Assembly: GCA_015039365.1 (NCBI GenBank)
Contig: WION01000002.1
Coordinates: forward strand, 372,001 to 436,000
Reading direction: 5' to 3'
From: Amanita rubescens
Taxonomy: Eukaryota > Basidiomycota > Agaricomycetes > Agaricales > Amanitaceae
DNA length: 64,000 nt
Under the pieces are notes generated by a model. That model was not told the DNA's origin, did not search any database, and was given only the letters and a program-made list of their open reading frames with translations. Numbering within the stretch: the stretch's first letter is position 1; the number at the start of each line of letters is the position of its first letter. The position numbers and the translations under genes were made by a program. This document shows positions 35,701-46,385 of the stretch, piece by piece.

Positions 35701-36743
35701 CGCTATTTGACATTCCTCCTGTCCACCATTTTGTGGGGTTGCCTCCTGCCTTACCCTTCCGGCAGTTTCTAAGCCAGGCTCCGTGTATCTGGTTCTCCAT
35801 GATATCGCATCCGCTATCCACATTCTCCTCCGTCATCCCTTCGTCCAAGGATCGTGCATACTCCAGTATCGCAGCTGTTACTCCTGTGATGAAAGCTTCC
35901 TCTTCATCTGTGTCTTCAGGAATGTATTCACCGGCGTCATCATCTTTGAAGTTGCCAAAACTTAAACCTAAGAGTGAGTGGTCTGATCCGCCTCGGGCTC
36001 TAGTCTCATTGGTGTGAATGAAGCGCTCGAAGTCCATGTAGTCTCTCCTGAGGAAAATGAGGTCGAGGACAGAAGAGCGGCCGTCAGGGTGATGCCATGT
36101 GGGAGCGCCATCGTCATTTACTAGGTTGAGGTCATTTTCAGTCATTTCCTCAAGAAGTTCATTGGCTATGCTATCGTTAAGCCTGTCTCGTCGTGGTTCC
36201 CACTCAACGTGGTGTAGGTTAAAATCGCCTTGTATGACGGTGGGCTCAAAGGTAGGGTCTCTGAGCTTGCGTATAAGGTGGCGGACTGCCGAGTTTCCTG
36301 TCTGTGGTCGATTATAGATGTTGATTAGAGTGCAGGAGGCATTGTCGAGAGTTCTAGTAACGTTGATGGTTAGGACGTTTTCGTGAGGTATCACGTGCGG
36401 ATCAAGGGAAATGGAGTGAGACTGAGAGTATCCTCCGGTTGACGTATATTGTGACTTGCGTGTTAGGATAGGCGTCATGCTTTTGGACGCATTCCCAGGC
36501 TTTATGATGGACAGGGCCGATGACCGGGTCTCCATGTTCATCGGTGACACTGATGGTGTTCCTTATGTGACTAAAATTTGCCTCCTGAATGAAAATGAAG
36601 TCAGTGCCTTCTGAATAGTTCTCGAGTAAGTCATGTGTAGTTTTACGGCTTTTATGTACATTTTGAAACAAAAATTTAAAGTCAGAAATACGATTAAGAA
36701 GTGTCCGATTATAAATAGGTTGGGCGTTGGGTGTATCAATCAT
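32775..36743 (-). pseudogene. LINE ORF2: endonuclease, reverse transcriptase, RNase H
   Basis: The endonuclease half has FIFIQEANF, GDFNLHH and SDHSLLGL (catalytic D and H). RT has SAPGVDHITWRHLK, YRPIALL, DIAQFFPSINH, GTPQGDCLSPVL and FVDDG in place of the more usual FADD. RNase H follows with YTDGG, SYDAEIVAL and IDNKSV. A terminal CPTC..H..C finger is encoded near 32930-33000. The frame breaks three times: near 36440 inside the endonuclease, near 35720 between endonuclease and RT, and near 33345 after RNase H. Each looks like a one- or two-base indel. The start ATG at 36743 overlaps the ORF1 stop (ATGA). Confidence 0.92.
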
Positions 36744-39700
36744 AGGGTAACGTTGAATTTATCAGAGGTTGAGGCCTTGTTCTTACCTTTGTCACCTTTG
36801 GTTGCTGTAGCTTCGCTATCCTCCACATCATCATCGTCATCGATTCTGGTGAATCCTCGCTCTTCCGCGCCACTATCTTCTATCATATCGTCATCGTTTT
36901 TAACAGGGAAAACGAAAGCAGCTGCCTTTCGACGCTCTAAGCGTGCCACCGTTTACGATTTGGAAACCGTCTTTGTCTAGAGTGGGTTTGCCGTTGCCGC
37001 TGCCGCTCGCCTTGGCGTTGATGCGTATGGGTCTGAACTTTGTTGTTGTAACAGTGGCCGGAGCGAGGATAGAAACTGTGTTACCCTTGGAGTTGGCCTT
37101 GGCTCCAGACAGGCGATTGGCCTTGGACGTTTCCATTCTTTCCTTCTTTAGCTTAAGGTATAACGCCTCTATGTCATTTCTGCTGTACCGTATGGCCCAG
37201 AAAGGGCAGTTTTCTGAATCTGCAAAGTGTGGGCCGTTGCAATTGGCGCACATTGGGGCGCAGACGGTGCCTTTACCCTTTTTACATTTCTCACAGTTTT
37301 GCTCGTGCCTCCGCTCAACGTGTCCTCCTCCGCACTTCCTGCATTTTCGTTCTCCCGTATAGCATGCAAGCGTACTATGGCCCCAGCGAAGGCAGGTGGT
37401 GCAGCGTGGGACGTGGTTCTTTTGAATCCATCGTCTGCAAATTCTGCCCTCTCCCCAGAAGTTTACTCTGGTGTTCATGAGTTTTTTGCCGATGTTGCCC
37501 ATGTTATCATCCACGATGGTTACGATAAGAATGGTAGAGTCCGGGAGGGGTTCGTCTTTCTTTCTGAGGAGACTGGCGCCTTTTCCCCAGAATACAACAT
37601 CTCGCCAGGCTGGGTGGAGCCGGATCTGCTGTTGGTAATCGTCTGGTGTGATCTCGCTGTCATCTCCGTGCCTAGTTAGGACAGATAGGAATTTAAGGTC
37701 GGTGGTCGGTGGTTTGTTTAGAACCGATGTGCCGTGTTGGGAGTTGTCTGGTGTCCATTTATTGACAGCCGTTAGTAGGGCTGAAGCCATTTCGTCGGAG
37801 ATGGCGCTATCACAAGTGATGATAAGGTTGTTTCTGGTTGACCATCGTACGTCCTTGACCAGGTTTTCCGCAAACAACTTTTTCTCTTCTTCCGACAAGT
37901 GGGGATTGACAGCTAGGGCTACCGCCTCTTGTAGAACTTTGCCGTAAAGGGATCTTAGACGATCAGCGACGACTGAAGCTTGCACTTGGAGATGGAGCTC
38001 CGTGAGTCTCGTGCCGTTGGCCGTGGGTTTGGTGACGAGACTCCGGCGTGTTTGCAGCTGGTTCCAAGTCAGTTTGGGTGCACATGCGTTGGTGGTGGCA
38101 GGGTTGTTATTAACATTTTGCCCTACCTGGTTCATACGTTTCATCAGCTCGCTTATGTCATCCAATGGTTTGGCGGCCAGTCGCGGCATAAGTCTGTTTT
38201 CTGTTACGCCAGTCGGTTGGTTTTTCTTTGTGTTTGCCTGAGTCCGATGTGGCAGTGTCAATAGGTTTGTTATCCAGGAGTTTAGACGTGGCAATGAAGG
38301 CCTCAGCTGGCGATATGCCCGGGACGCTCATAATTTGAGACATGGTGCGAGTGAAGGTGTCATTAATTTTGACAGTTGCCGTTGGAGCTGTCGTTGTTCT
38401 GTGTGCGTGTAGAGCGAGTGGCAGCAGATCCTGATCTATTCCTGAAGGATCCGTTTCGAGCAGTACCAGGTAGTGGGCGGCGTCCTCTCTGTGTTGTCGT
38501 GTCCTCTTTCTCGACGTGGGTGGGGGTTGCGAGTGGAGCTGCAGTGGGAGCTTCCTCCACGTTGGCATCCACTTCCATATTGACGGGCTTGGCGGTAGCG
38601 TTGTTTACGGCAGTGGCGAGTTGGGTTTTTTGGTCTCTTAACTGTTTTTGAAGAGCAGCGGATCTCTGCCTCAGCGTCGTCCGTCATCCTTTTACATTCA
38701 ATCCTCATCCCCTCGATTTCCATTCTTGCTGCATTCTTGCTTCCTGTTGTTTCGGTAATTTCCGACCTAAGTCGACGGTTTTCGTTTCTAAGGGCACCTA
38801 TTTCAAGATTAGCACCTCTAATTTCTACCACCTTACCCAATAGCCGTTCTTTAAGGTTCGATTCCCTGTCTTTGAGCGTGTCGAACCTATTGTTAGCTTT
38901 CCGTAGTAAGTGGTCGGAACCTGCCATGTTTTCCAGGATTCCAGCAACTGTGTTGTCGCCGGCCTTCGTGGCAAGCTCCGAAAGTTTGTACATGAATTGC
39001 ATGAAGTCCATCTTGTCTCCTTCAACCTTGCAGGTCCCGAAGATATCGAAGATTAGGCATCCCAAAGTGCGCCAATTCAGAAAGTCAGATGAGAAATATT
39101 TGACAAAGTCGCTGACATTTTCAATGTCAATGTCGCCCCTTTGAAGGAAGCGGTAAGGGTTGGTGTCATCTAGGATCGCTTTTGTGCCTTTATGGATGAA
39201 GCCTGGGATGGCGTTAGCGTTCGCTTCAAGGCCTAGGTCAAGGACAAATTGTTTGCCTCTGGCGAGTGTGACTGTGTCATCTTCGTCGGAGTCCTGGTCA
39301 TCCATATCACTGTCGCTGTCGTCGCCGTCATTGTTACTGCCGCTGTTGCTACTGCGATAAGATAGTCGTGATGTTGTCCTCGTGGTTGGGTTGTGTTCCG
39401 AAAAAGGGTTGTCAACAGGGTCTCTGGGCCTGGACGGTAGAGGGTTATATCTGGACTCGGATTTGGCCCTGTCTACACGGCCGACCTTAGGCGTTTTGGG
39501 TTCGTTCCAAGTGTTAATCTCTTCCTCACGTTCAGGGAAGGTGGAGGGGATAGAGGTGGGCATGGGGACTCTGGACGGGGGGTCAGATGGTGCCCCACCA
39601 CGGAGGCGATGAGCAGGTTGGGCATGTGGTTGGGTTTGTTCGACTTCCATGGTCTGGAAATGGGTGGTTATTATATTGGTGATGCTGGGCATGATGGCGT

Positions 39701-40142
39701 TGATAAAGTTCGCCAAGAAGTCAGGATTACGAGGAACAACCGGGGCGGTGTTGTCAATGACGGGCGTGTGATATGGTGCAAGGGTAGAAGGAGGGACAGC
39801 CTGGGAAAAGACCTGTGGGAAAACCAATGATGTTGCCCTGTGCAACGAGGTGGGCACGTTTGCATGTACATAGGAGGAGGGCGCAAAGCCTGTCTCCTCT
39901 GGGAGGGGCGAACCTTTCCCAACTGTAGGTGTCATAGTTGAGACAGGAAAGAAATTAGCAACTCGCCTGGTGGTTGGTGAGGCGGATCGAGATCTTCGGT
40001 GGCCGTCAAGACCAAGGTGGTCTAGCAGGGGGGGTTCCCCTGGAAGCATGGGGCCAGGAATTGGAAAATGGATGGAAGAAAAAGACTGATGGAAAAAATG
40101 AGAAAAAGAAGAGAAATGGGGGAAAAGAGTCTTAGAAAGCAA
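36740..40142 (-). pseudogene. LINE ORF1: nucleic-acid-binding gag-like protein
   Basis: The N-terminal part is Pro/Ser-rich with an acidic run (DDSDSDMDDQDSDEDD). A charged, coiled-coil-like stretch is encoded near 38700-38900 (RGANLEIGALRNENRRLRSE). Downstream, a gag-like region leads to a cluster of zinc knuckles (CTTCLRWGHSTLAC, CRKCGGGHVERRHEQNC, CANCNGPHFADSENC). Frame changes occur near 38600, 38200 and 36940, so it is not a single ORF today. The upstream limit is unclear: a Met at 40142 is possible, but one at about 40050 (MLPGEPP) is equally plausible. Confidence 0.82.
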
Positions 40143-40623
40143 AGGGGGGGCTTCTTGTGGGCTGGCAGGAGAAAATAGTAGTAGGAGATGTAAAACGTGT
40201 TTGACTCAGATAGGAAGGTGGTGGTAAAAGGTCAAGAAGCGATCCCTCCTACATCATTGATCGCATATGTGTTCCTTCTGGAACATTCATCGTTATCATA
40301 TGCTATTCTATTTTATCACATGCATGTCGATTATCACATGTAAACCGTTCCATTATCACATGCGACCGTTTCGTTATCACATGCATTCCTACCTACTATA
40401 TTTGTGTATATACCTTGTACTATATAAATTACGCAAATATACGACTAGACCTCAGTCTAGTTTTAACAGTCAAAATCTGTCTCGTTATCGTCTAAGCTCC
40501 CTTGAGGACTTATCCGATAACACTCTTATTCTTTGAACGTTCTTAAGTGCCGGAACCCCCTTGAGGAACCTACGGTACCTGATAGGCTTGACTTATCAGT
40601 GAACAAACAAACGTAACACTTGG

Positions 40624-41296
40624 ATGTCACAATATTTTTAGGTGTGAATTCAAATATATTATTAGTATGTTATGTTTTGAGCATTGAATGTGTTATTTTT
40701 CAAGTGTTATGAGTGAGTCTGAGGGGTTGAATGTGTTAAATATAGAATTATATTTATAGAATGATTAACTACTGATTGACTACAATCAATATTATTCATA
40801 TCGCTCACGTCATCCTTTATGTATGACATAGAGATGACATCATAATGACTTCATTATGATATCATAGTGACATCATGATAGACTCATGATCGCACCTTAA
40901 GGTGTGCTTAGCACGCCTTACTTTCTCATCTATACTATACGCTTACACATATGTAGACACATATTTGTTCTCTCTTAGTATATAAACCTGTCCTGTATCG
41001 AAGAATAGGATAATCCATTCTCTTCCTCTTACTATCACTACTATGCCGAAGGGTAGTGCTAAGACTATATTGCAATAGGTAAGCTATTGCACCTGCTCAT
41101 GCTGTGGACACGCTCTCGCGTAGACCTGTCTTCTTCGTCAGAATGGGTGTGGAATGGGTGGATGCAGAAATGGGCACTTGGATGACATTGCCCATATGTT
41201 ATATTGATATGTTGAAAAATAATGCTAAAATATTCTAACCAATACATGCTAATTATAAATCATTAGATGGGTGCATGGGTGCATGATCTGAGGGTT
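40624..41296. other. Possible further solo LTR, uncertain
   Basis: Between about 40720 and 41100 the sequence is AT-rich with repeated ATGACATCAT palindromes and a TATATAAACC box near 40979, as in fungal copia LTRs. I could not define borders or a target duplication. 41140-41290 is a diverged copy of 41400-41530. Confidence 0.35.
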
Positions 41297-41301
41297 AACA
41301 G

Positions 41302-41373
41302 TGTTACAAACATGGTACGGACTCCTCTCATAGCATGGACACATTGTAGGTGGAGATTGATGTGATCATAACA
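41302..41373 (-). repeat. 72-bp internally deleted LTR with target duplication
   Basis: It starts TGTTACAAACATGGTACGG, ends GATCATAACA, and is flanked by an exact AACAG on both sides. It consists of the two outer parts of the 526-bp LTR at 29480-30005 joined together, with about 450 bp missing. Confidence 0.8.
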
Positions 41374-41589
41374 AACAGAGTGATACAAGGAATTGATGGA
41401 ATTGATGGGGTGGATGTGTAAATATGTGTTTGGATGTCATTCAGATATGTCATAAATATTATATAAACTATTCTAAGGGTTACAATCTAATTATAGAGGA
41501 TTGGATGGGTGCTTGGATGCATGGGTAGATAAGTCTGACAGTTGGTGGAGTGATATTAGGTTTTTGTGGGGGACTTGGATGACACCCAA

Positions 41590-41783
41590 AAATTCATTAC
41601 ATAAGTGGTCTTGAGCAAAAACCAGTTGCAACCAGTTGTGCCACCCACCTACAACACCTTGCAACTGGTTTTCACTGGTTTTGGTCCAGTTGCACCAAAA
41701 TCCAGAATTTCAAAGACCAGTTGTGGTCTGGTTGTGCCAAAAATAGCATGTAAAACTGGACTGGACTGGACTTTGAAACACTA
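41590..41783. repeat. 3' end of a hAT-type element
   Basis: It ends ACTGGACTTTGAAACACTA, the same terminus as the nested MITE at 9978. Upstream are CCAGTTGCAACCAGTTG arrays. The other end was not found. Confidence 0.55.
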
Positions 41784-41852
41784 GTTTAAATGAAAAGACA
41801 GGTTATCTGGGACAACATATGTATGTTCTGTGACATCTTGATAATTCATTTT

Positions 41853-42230
41853 CTATTGGTCTAGAGCATTGAATCCACTGGTACACTTCTGAATACATGC
41901 ACATTGTTGTAATTTAGGAAAAATGAATATTATCCTCCCAACCATTGGCATCCTTTTGCCATCTATGGCCTGCTGGTTAGACCAAAAGACAGAGGGATCT
42001 CCATTGTGTGCTGAAAATACAAGACCCAGTTCATGGAAAACTAGGTCACCACCTGTACAATTGGAGGCAACTAAAACCATTGGAATAATTATTGTCACCC
42101 ACATCTCTGTGGGAACAAGTTGCACAATTGGCATTGATAACATGTCTTTTGACTGATGTGGCAGAACTTTTGATGTTGTGATAGAAGTCCACATCTTTTT
42201 ACCCTTCTTTTGAAGACAATTGGGATGGAT
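41853..42230 (-). pseudogene. Possible TET/JBP-like 2OG-Fe(II) dioxygenase relic
   Basis: The minus frame ending at 41853 contains GGDLVFHELGLVFSAHNGD followed by a region ending in RIIFIF. This is the pattern of the second half of a double-stranded beta-helix dioxygenase. In an overlapping minus frame just upstream lies CSHRDVGDNNYSNGF, where H-x-D would be the iron-binding pair of the first half. A frameshift separates them. Fungal TET/JBP-like genes are known to be linked to KDZ transposons, and a KDZ relic lies at 27.6-28.4 kb. The distal His and Arg are not evident, and other fungal dioxygenase-like families remain possible. Confidence 0.4.
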
Positions 42231-42403
42231 ATTGACATCTCCCCAACATTTGTGTGAGGAAAAATAATATAGTTATGGATAAAAAAATCACCATTGTACT
42301 GGATCTAATATTATACCAGTCAAAATGAACAACCTGACCAAAAGATGTATTGGCTGACCCTCAACAGATACCATTGTAACAATGAAATGGACGTTGTGTT
42401 GGG

Positions 42404-42711
42404 TGTAACCTCCAAGGCTCAGTGTTTGCCAAGTGAGTTTGGCAGCACCAAAAGGTGCTCACCCAACTTTGGTCACACTTGTTGGGGCTCGGGAATGTAG
42501 ATCCGAAGTGAGGGGAAAGGATTCAGGAAGATGTATAAAACTAACTATGACAAGTGCTACATATATACTCAGTGCCTCATGCTTAACATGTGTACCCAGT
42601 CCAATATGTATCCCAATGCCAAGGTTTGGAGTCTGAGAGCTTGGAGGTCAGAGTCTGGCTTTGGTACAGTTTTGGTGTCAATTCCAATGTACCTGGAATT
42701 GGTACATTACA
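42404..42711 (-). repeat. LTR of the TGTAAC family, reverse orientation
   Basis: On the plus strand it starts TGTAACCTCC and contains GGCAGCACCAAAAGGTGCTC and GGGCTCGGGAATG, the complement of blocks in 13699-14015. It ends ACATTACA. No target duplication is clear. Confidence 0.65.
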
Positions 42712-43957
42712 CTGTGTCAACTCCTTGTAGGTGTCCTCCTGGTAAGGATGAATGGTAGCAATCAATTAAGGCTGACCAGAGAGACTTAAGCATATGCAAA
42801 AGAATAGTTAGCCAGAATATGCCATTGACATCAAGAAATGTAATGGTTTTACTATACCAAATGAGTAAAACTGTACCTATAAATTATATACCACTTACCA
42901 CTTCAGAAATAAGTCCAGATCCAGTTGCACAAATGTGTCATTAGTGTGATAACCTTTTGCAAGCATTTCATCCAACTGTATGATATACTAGTAAGTAAGT
43001 ATGGTTAGCATGAATCTTTGAAAGGATATTACCACATCTTCCAGCTCCTCAAGGCTGTTGACAGTTTGGGCATCCTCTGCCAATGCATGCTGCTTGACAG
43101 TGAAACTATAGTTCTCCTGAGTATCATGGCCTCTGTGCAAAGGTGGATTAATGTTTGCTGGTAACTTTGAAGCAAATAGAAGAGTTATGAATGCAGCATG
43201 TTCATGAGTATATTCTTCAACTTGTACCACAGGAGTCACTTCAATAATTTTGGTAATTTGGGGGCAAGATGATGCAACAGGGTCTTGCTGCCATGTTTCT
43301 AAGCACCAAATACCATTGAAATCACTGGAGAATAAAAATTGAAAGAATTATCATGAAAAGACATCACTTAAACTTACTTTTCTTTAAAGCTATCCAGTTT
43401 GAGAATGAATTAGATGGGGTTAACCAGCAATCCAGTCCCACTCCCCCCCTCACCATGCTTTGAAGCTCCCTTTGAAGACTTGACACAAAATCCCCCTGGT
43501 AAGGATTTGTGTAGCAGTAGTGGACAAGTCTGCAAGCATTTGGACAGTATGTTCTTGTAAAGACTCATGGGCATCAAGCCACCTCCTCATCTGTTTGTCA
43601 TTGCAGGCCAACACCCAACAGCATGTGTTGGGCAGGGAGGACATGCAGTTGGAGGTCCAGCATCACCCTTTGATGGGTCTAGTGGATCTCTTGGCGAGCA
43701 TGCAGAACTTGCAACAATGCATGATTCTGATGTTGGAGAAGAGGGTGGAGGGGGTGATGTTGGCAGGGGCAAGGATGGCCTCAAACCACCCAAGTGCAAT
43801 TTCTTGAGGCTGGTGGGCTGCCTGGGCAAGTCCAAAGCACCATCTGGGTCATCAATGACCAACTTTTCAGGTTTGTGTTGTGTTGCCATGGGAGCCTGCC
43901 AAGGTGTTGGATGGTCTGTATTATTGAAGTCCATGGGTTGAATGAAAAGCAGGTGAT
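42712..43957. other. No recognised gene
   Basis: Short ORFs on both strands show no domain I can name. The sequence looks like unassigned repeat or decayed coding remnants. Confidence 0.4.
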
Positions 43958-43968
43958 GGAACATGCAG

Positions 43969-44300
43969 CACATGTACTCACATGTTGTACGTATCTCCTC
44001 TCTTTTCCTAATCTCACATATCTTAGAAAATACAAACACAATGACAAGTCGTTATCTGACTTCATTAAAGCAAATCTCTCTGCTTTTTCTTTTGACAATT
44101 TACCAGATGACGCACCATAAACTCATCCTCTTCCTCCTCTCTCTTACTTACATATCTACAACCATCTGATATCCAAACCTAGTCGTACAAATGTAGCATG
44201 TTTCTTAACCTATACCATCACTGATGGCTCCATATCTTTCACGATTGTAATCGCTTACCATTGAATACAACCAACATTTCTATAAAAAAAAAAAAAAAGG
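43969..44300 (+). mobile_element. 5'-truncated LINE, 3' end only
   Basis: The frame encodes KSLSDFIKANLSAFSFDNLP and then a stop. It is collinear with the C-terminus of the big LINE's ORF2 (SLTKIIKENPTIFSFTDLP). It ends in a poly(A) run at 44284-44298. TGGAACATGCA occurs on both sides (43958-43968, 44301-44311) as the target duplication. Confidence 0.8.
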
Positions 44301-44316
44301 TGGAACATGCATTTCA

Positions 44317-45240
44317 TGTTAAAAATGCGCCAAGTGTTGTTGCAACTCACTACAAATGTAGTAGTACTAAGTTGTCTAACCCTCTGATAGACTTAATACA
44401 AGCTTTAGACATTCACAAATGTGGTCTATAACAATTGATAGCAGTAATGTTAAGACTATATCCAAGTGTAGGTACTGTAGTTCCCTACACATCTAAACGA
44501 ACCACAGGTGTCAAAAATGTTTGAAATCACTTGGTATGGCAAAAGGTTGATGACCATTTATCAAAACGGTTTCAGCCAGCATGGCTTGGACCATTCCTGG
44601 GAATGGCGCTAGCTGGCTCCAGAAACCTTTGTTAAAGGTTTATGCTGACATAATAATTACCATATGTGGAACAGAAAAATGAAAAAACTGGCGAGGTTCA
44701 AACCCTCATCCTATTATGTTCTACACATAACAACCATTAAGCCATGAGGCCTTGTATTCTAATGCCAGGAAAACCCTTATGAACCATGCAAAGCCAAGCC
44801 TGGTGACTTTTTATAGCAGCTAGAGGTATAAAAACACAGAATAGGTAGGACAGAGTAATACAGTACTATTTCTAGGCTTTGAGGAGGTCATATGCATACA
44901 TACATTGAGGTCTATCTTGTGTCTAACTGAAGGGCACTGGTCATGGACTTTGCAAGTTTTTGGAAGTATATTATGTCAGCAAAAACTCTGGACAAAGGTT
45001 TCTGCAGCCCATCTGGTGTCAATGATTCCCAGGCACCCCTGAAACAGTTTTTGCCCACCTTCCAAAAAGGCAAGGGACGTTTAGACGTGTCCATGTAAGG
45101 AAACCTGGCCTGTTTGGTTCTATTTACTACCTATCCCACCAGGCATGAGTTTAGGTGTCCACTATAATGTGTTTTGTCCACAGACACAACCGCTACAGCT
45201 ATAAAACTAACTTATTATACACAAAATAAAGAATATAGTA
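44317..45240 (-). repeat. Copia-2 LTR interrupted by a MITE
   Basis: LTR parts lie at 44317-44494 and 45092-45240 in reverse orientation. The distal end of the LTR is missing. The interruption is at the CCCTACATG site of the LTR. Confidence 0.8.
44495..45091. mobile_element. MITE of about 597 bp in the LTR
   Basis: The terminal inverted repeats are ACATCTAAACG and CGTTTAGACGTGT. Only a 2-3 bp target duplication is possible, so the superfamily is unclear. It contains a tRNA-like A/B-box pair on the minus strand (TGGCTTAATGG at 44744-44734, GGGTTTGAACC at 44705-44695). Confidence 0.6.
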
Positions 45241-45419
45241 TACATGCATGCCAACAATGGAACAGTCAACATATGAAGAAAGTTGTGGTACTGTATGTAG
45301 GTCATAATTCTTAAAGTCCAGTTGTCTGGTTTTTCTACCTATTTTTATTTAGGAACCAGAGCTGGACCAGCCTTTCAAATTTTCTAAATTTGGAAAAACT
45401 GGACCAAAACTGGAAAAGG

Positions 45420-45801
45420 TGTTGAATATTGAGTGATTAAACATCAGATATCACTCAAATCCTTTATATTTAGTGTTATTATACAATGTTCTTTGTTTTC
45501 TGTATAATGAGTTAGTTTATAGGTGTAGTGGTTATGTCTGTGGACAAAATGCAATATAGTGGACACCTAAACTCATGTCTGATGGGATAGGTAGTAAATA
45601 GAACCAAACAGGCCAGGTTTCCTTACATGTAGGGAGGGAACTACAGCACCTACACTTTGGATATAGACTTGATATTACTGCTATCAACTGTTATAGACCG
45701 CATTTGTGAATGTCTAAAGCATATATTAAATCTATCAGAGGGTTAGACAACTACTACAACATTTGTAGTGAGTTGCAACAACACTTGACGCATTTTTAAC
45801 A
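45420..45801 (+). repeat. Solo copia-2 LTR, full length
   Basis: It runs from TGTTGAATATTGAGTG to ATTTTTAACA. The flanks are AAAGG and ACAGG. It carries CpG-type differences from the other copies and a GGGAGG duplication near 45636. Confidence 0.8.
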
Positions 45802-45856
45802 ACAGGTTGGTTGCATGTGGTCTTTTGCAGTTGTGCAGCCAGTTATGACCAGTTGG

Positions 45857-46233
45857 TGTTGAATATTGAGTGATGAAACATCAGATATCGCTCAAATGCT
45901 TTATATTTAGTGTTACAATACTATATTCTTTATTTTGTGTATAATGAGCTAGTTTATAGGTGTAGCGGTTGTGTCTGAGGACACAACGCAATATAGTGGA
46001 CACCTAAACTCACACCTGATGGGATAGGTAGTAAATAGAACCAAACAGGCCAGGTTTCCTTACATGTAGGGAACTACAGTACCTACACTTGGATATAGAC
46101 TTAATATCACTGCTATCAATTGTTATAGACCACATTTGTGAACGTCTAAAGCGTGTATTGAGTCTATCAGAGGGCTAGACAACTACTACAACATTTGTAG
46201 TGAGTTGTAACTACACTTGGCGCATTTTTAACA
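45857..46233 (+). repeat. 5' LTR of copia element 2
   Basis: It is 377 bp, from TGTTGAATATTGAGTG to CGCATTTTTAACA. A TTTATATTTAG stretch lies near 45903. It is the reference for the many solo copies in the window. Confidence 0.9.
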
Positions 46234-46247
46234 GGTTATGGGCCCTG
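46234..46247 (+). promoter_or_regulatory. Primer-binding site matching the tRNA-iMet anticodon arm
   Basis: GGTTATGGGCCC follows the LTR directly. It is the complement of GGGCCCATAACC, the anticodon stem-loop of eukaryotic initiator tRNA-Met, as used by Drosophila copia with a half-tRNA primer. Ordinary 3'-CCA priming would need TGG at this place. Confidence 0.8.
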
Positions 46248-46385
46248 GCCTTTACTGCTAGAGAACTGCTATTGTGTTTTGGACTAGACTGGCCATTTTG
46301 GACAGTCTACTTATTGATTGGACGCATTTTTGGCCATTGGCTAAACAACTACATTGGGACTTGGACTTTGGGACTTTGACAAAAA

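Larger units (their letters stand above)
32597..40241 (-). mobile_element. Full-length-looking LINE with two ORFs
   Basis: It is a non-LTR retrotransposon read on the minus strand. The 3' poly(A) appears as the T-run at 32597-32614. The target duplication ATCCCTCCTACATC is exact (32583-32596, 40242-40255). ORF1 has zinc knuckles. ORF2 has an AP-like endonuclease, reverse transcriptase and RNase H. The layout and the RNase H resemble Tad1-type fungal LINEs, though the clade needs a tree. Confidence 0.93.
32531..40618 (+). repeat. Solo LTR split by a LINE
   Basis: The LTR consists of 32531-32596 plus 40256-40618, about 430 bp. It starts TGTTACAAAC, ends CGTAACA, and is flanked by an exact 5-bp duplication CTTGG. 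A TATATAAATTACG stretch near 40420 may be its TATA box. Confidence 0.8.

Noticed and set aside
35681..40142. Long plus-strand ORFs opposite the LINE (for example 36943-37362, 37227-37679, 33601-33945)
   Set aside because: They mirror the coding strand of ORF1/ORF2 and have no motifs of their own.
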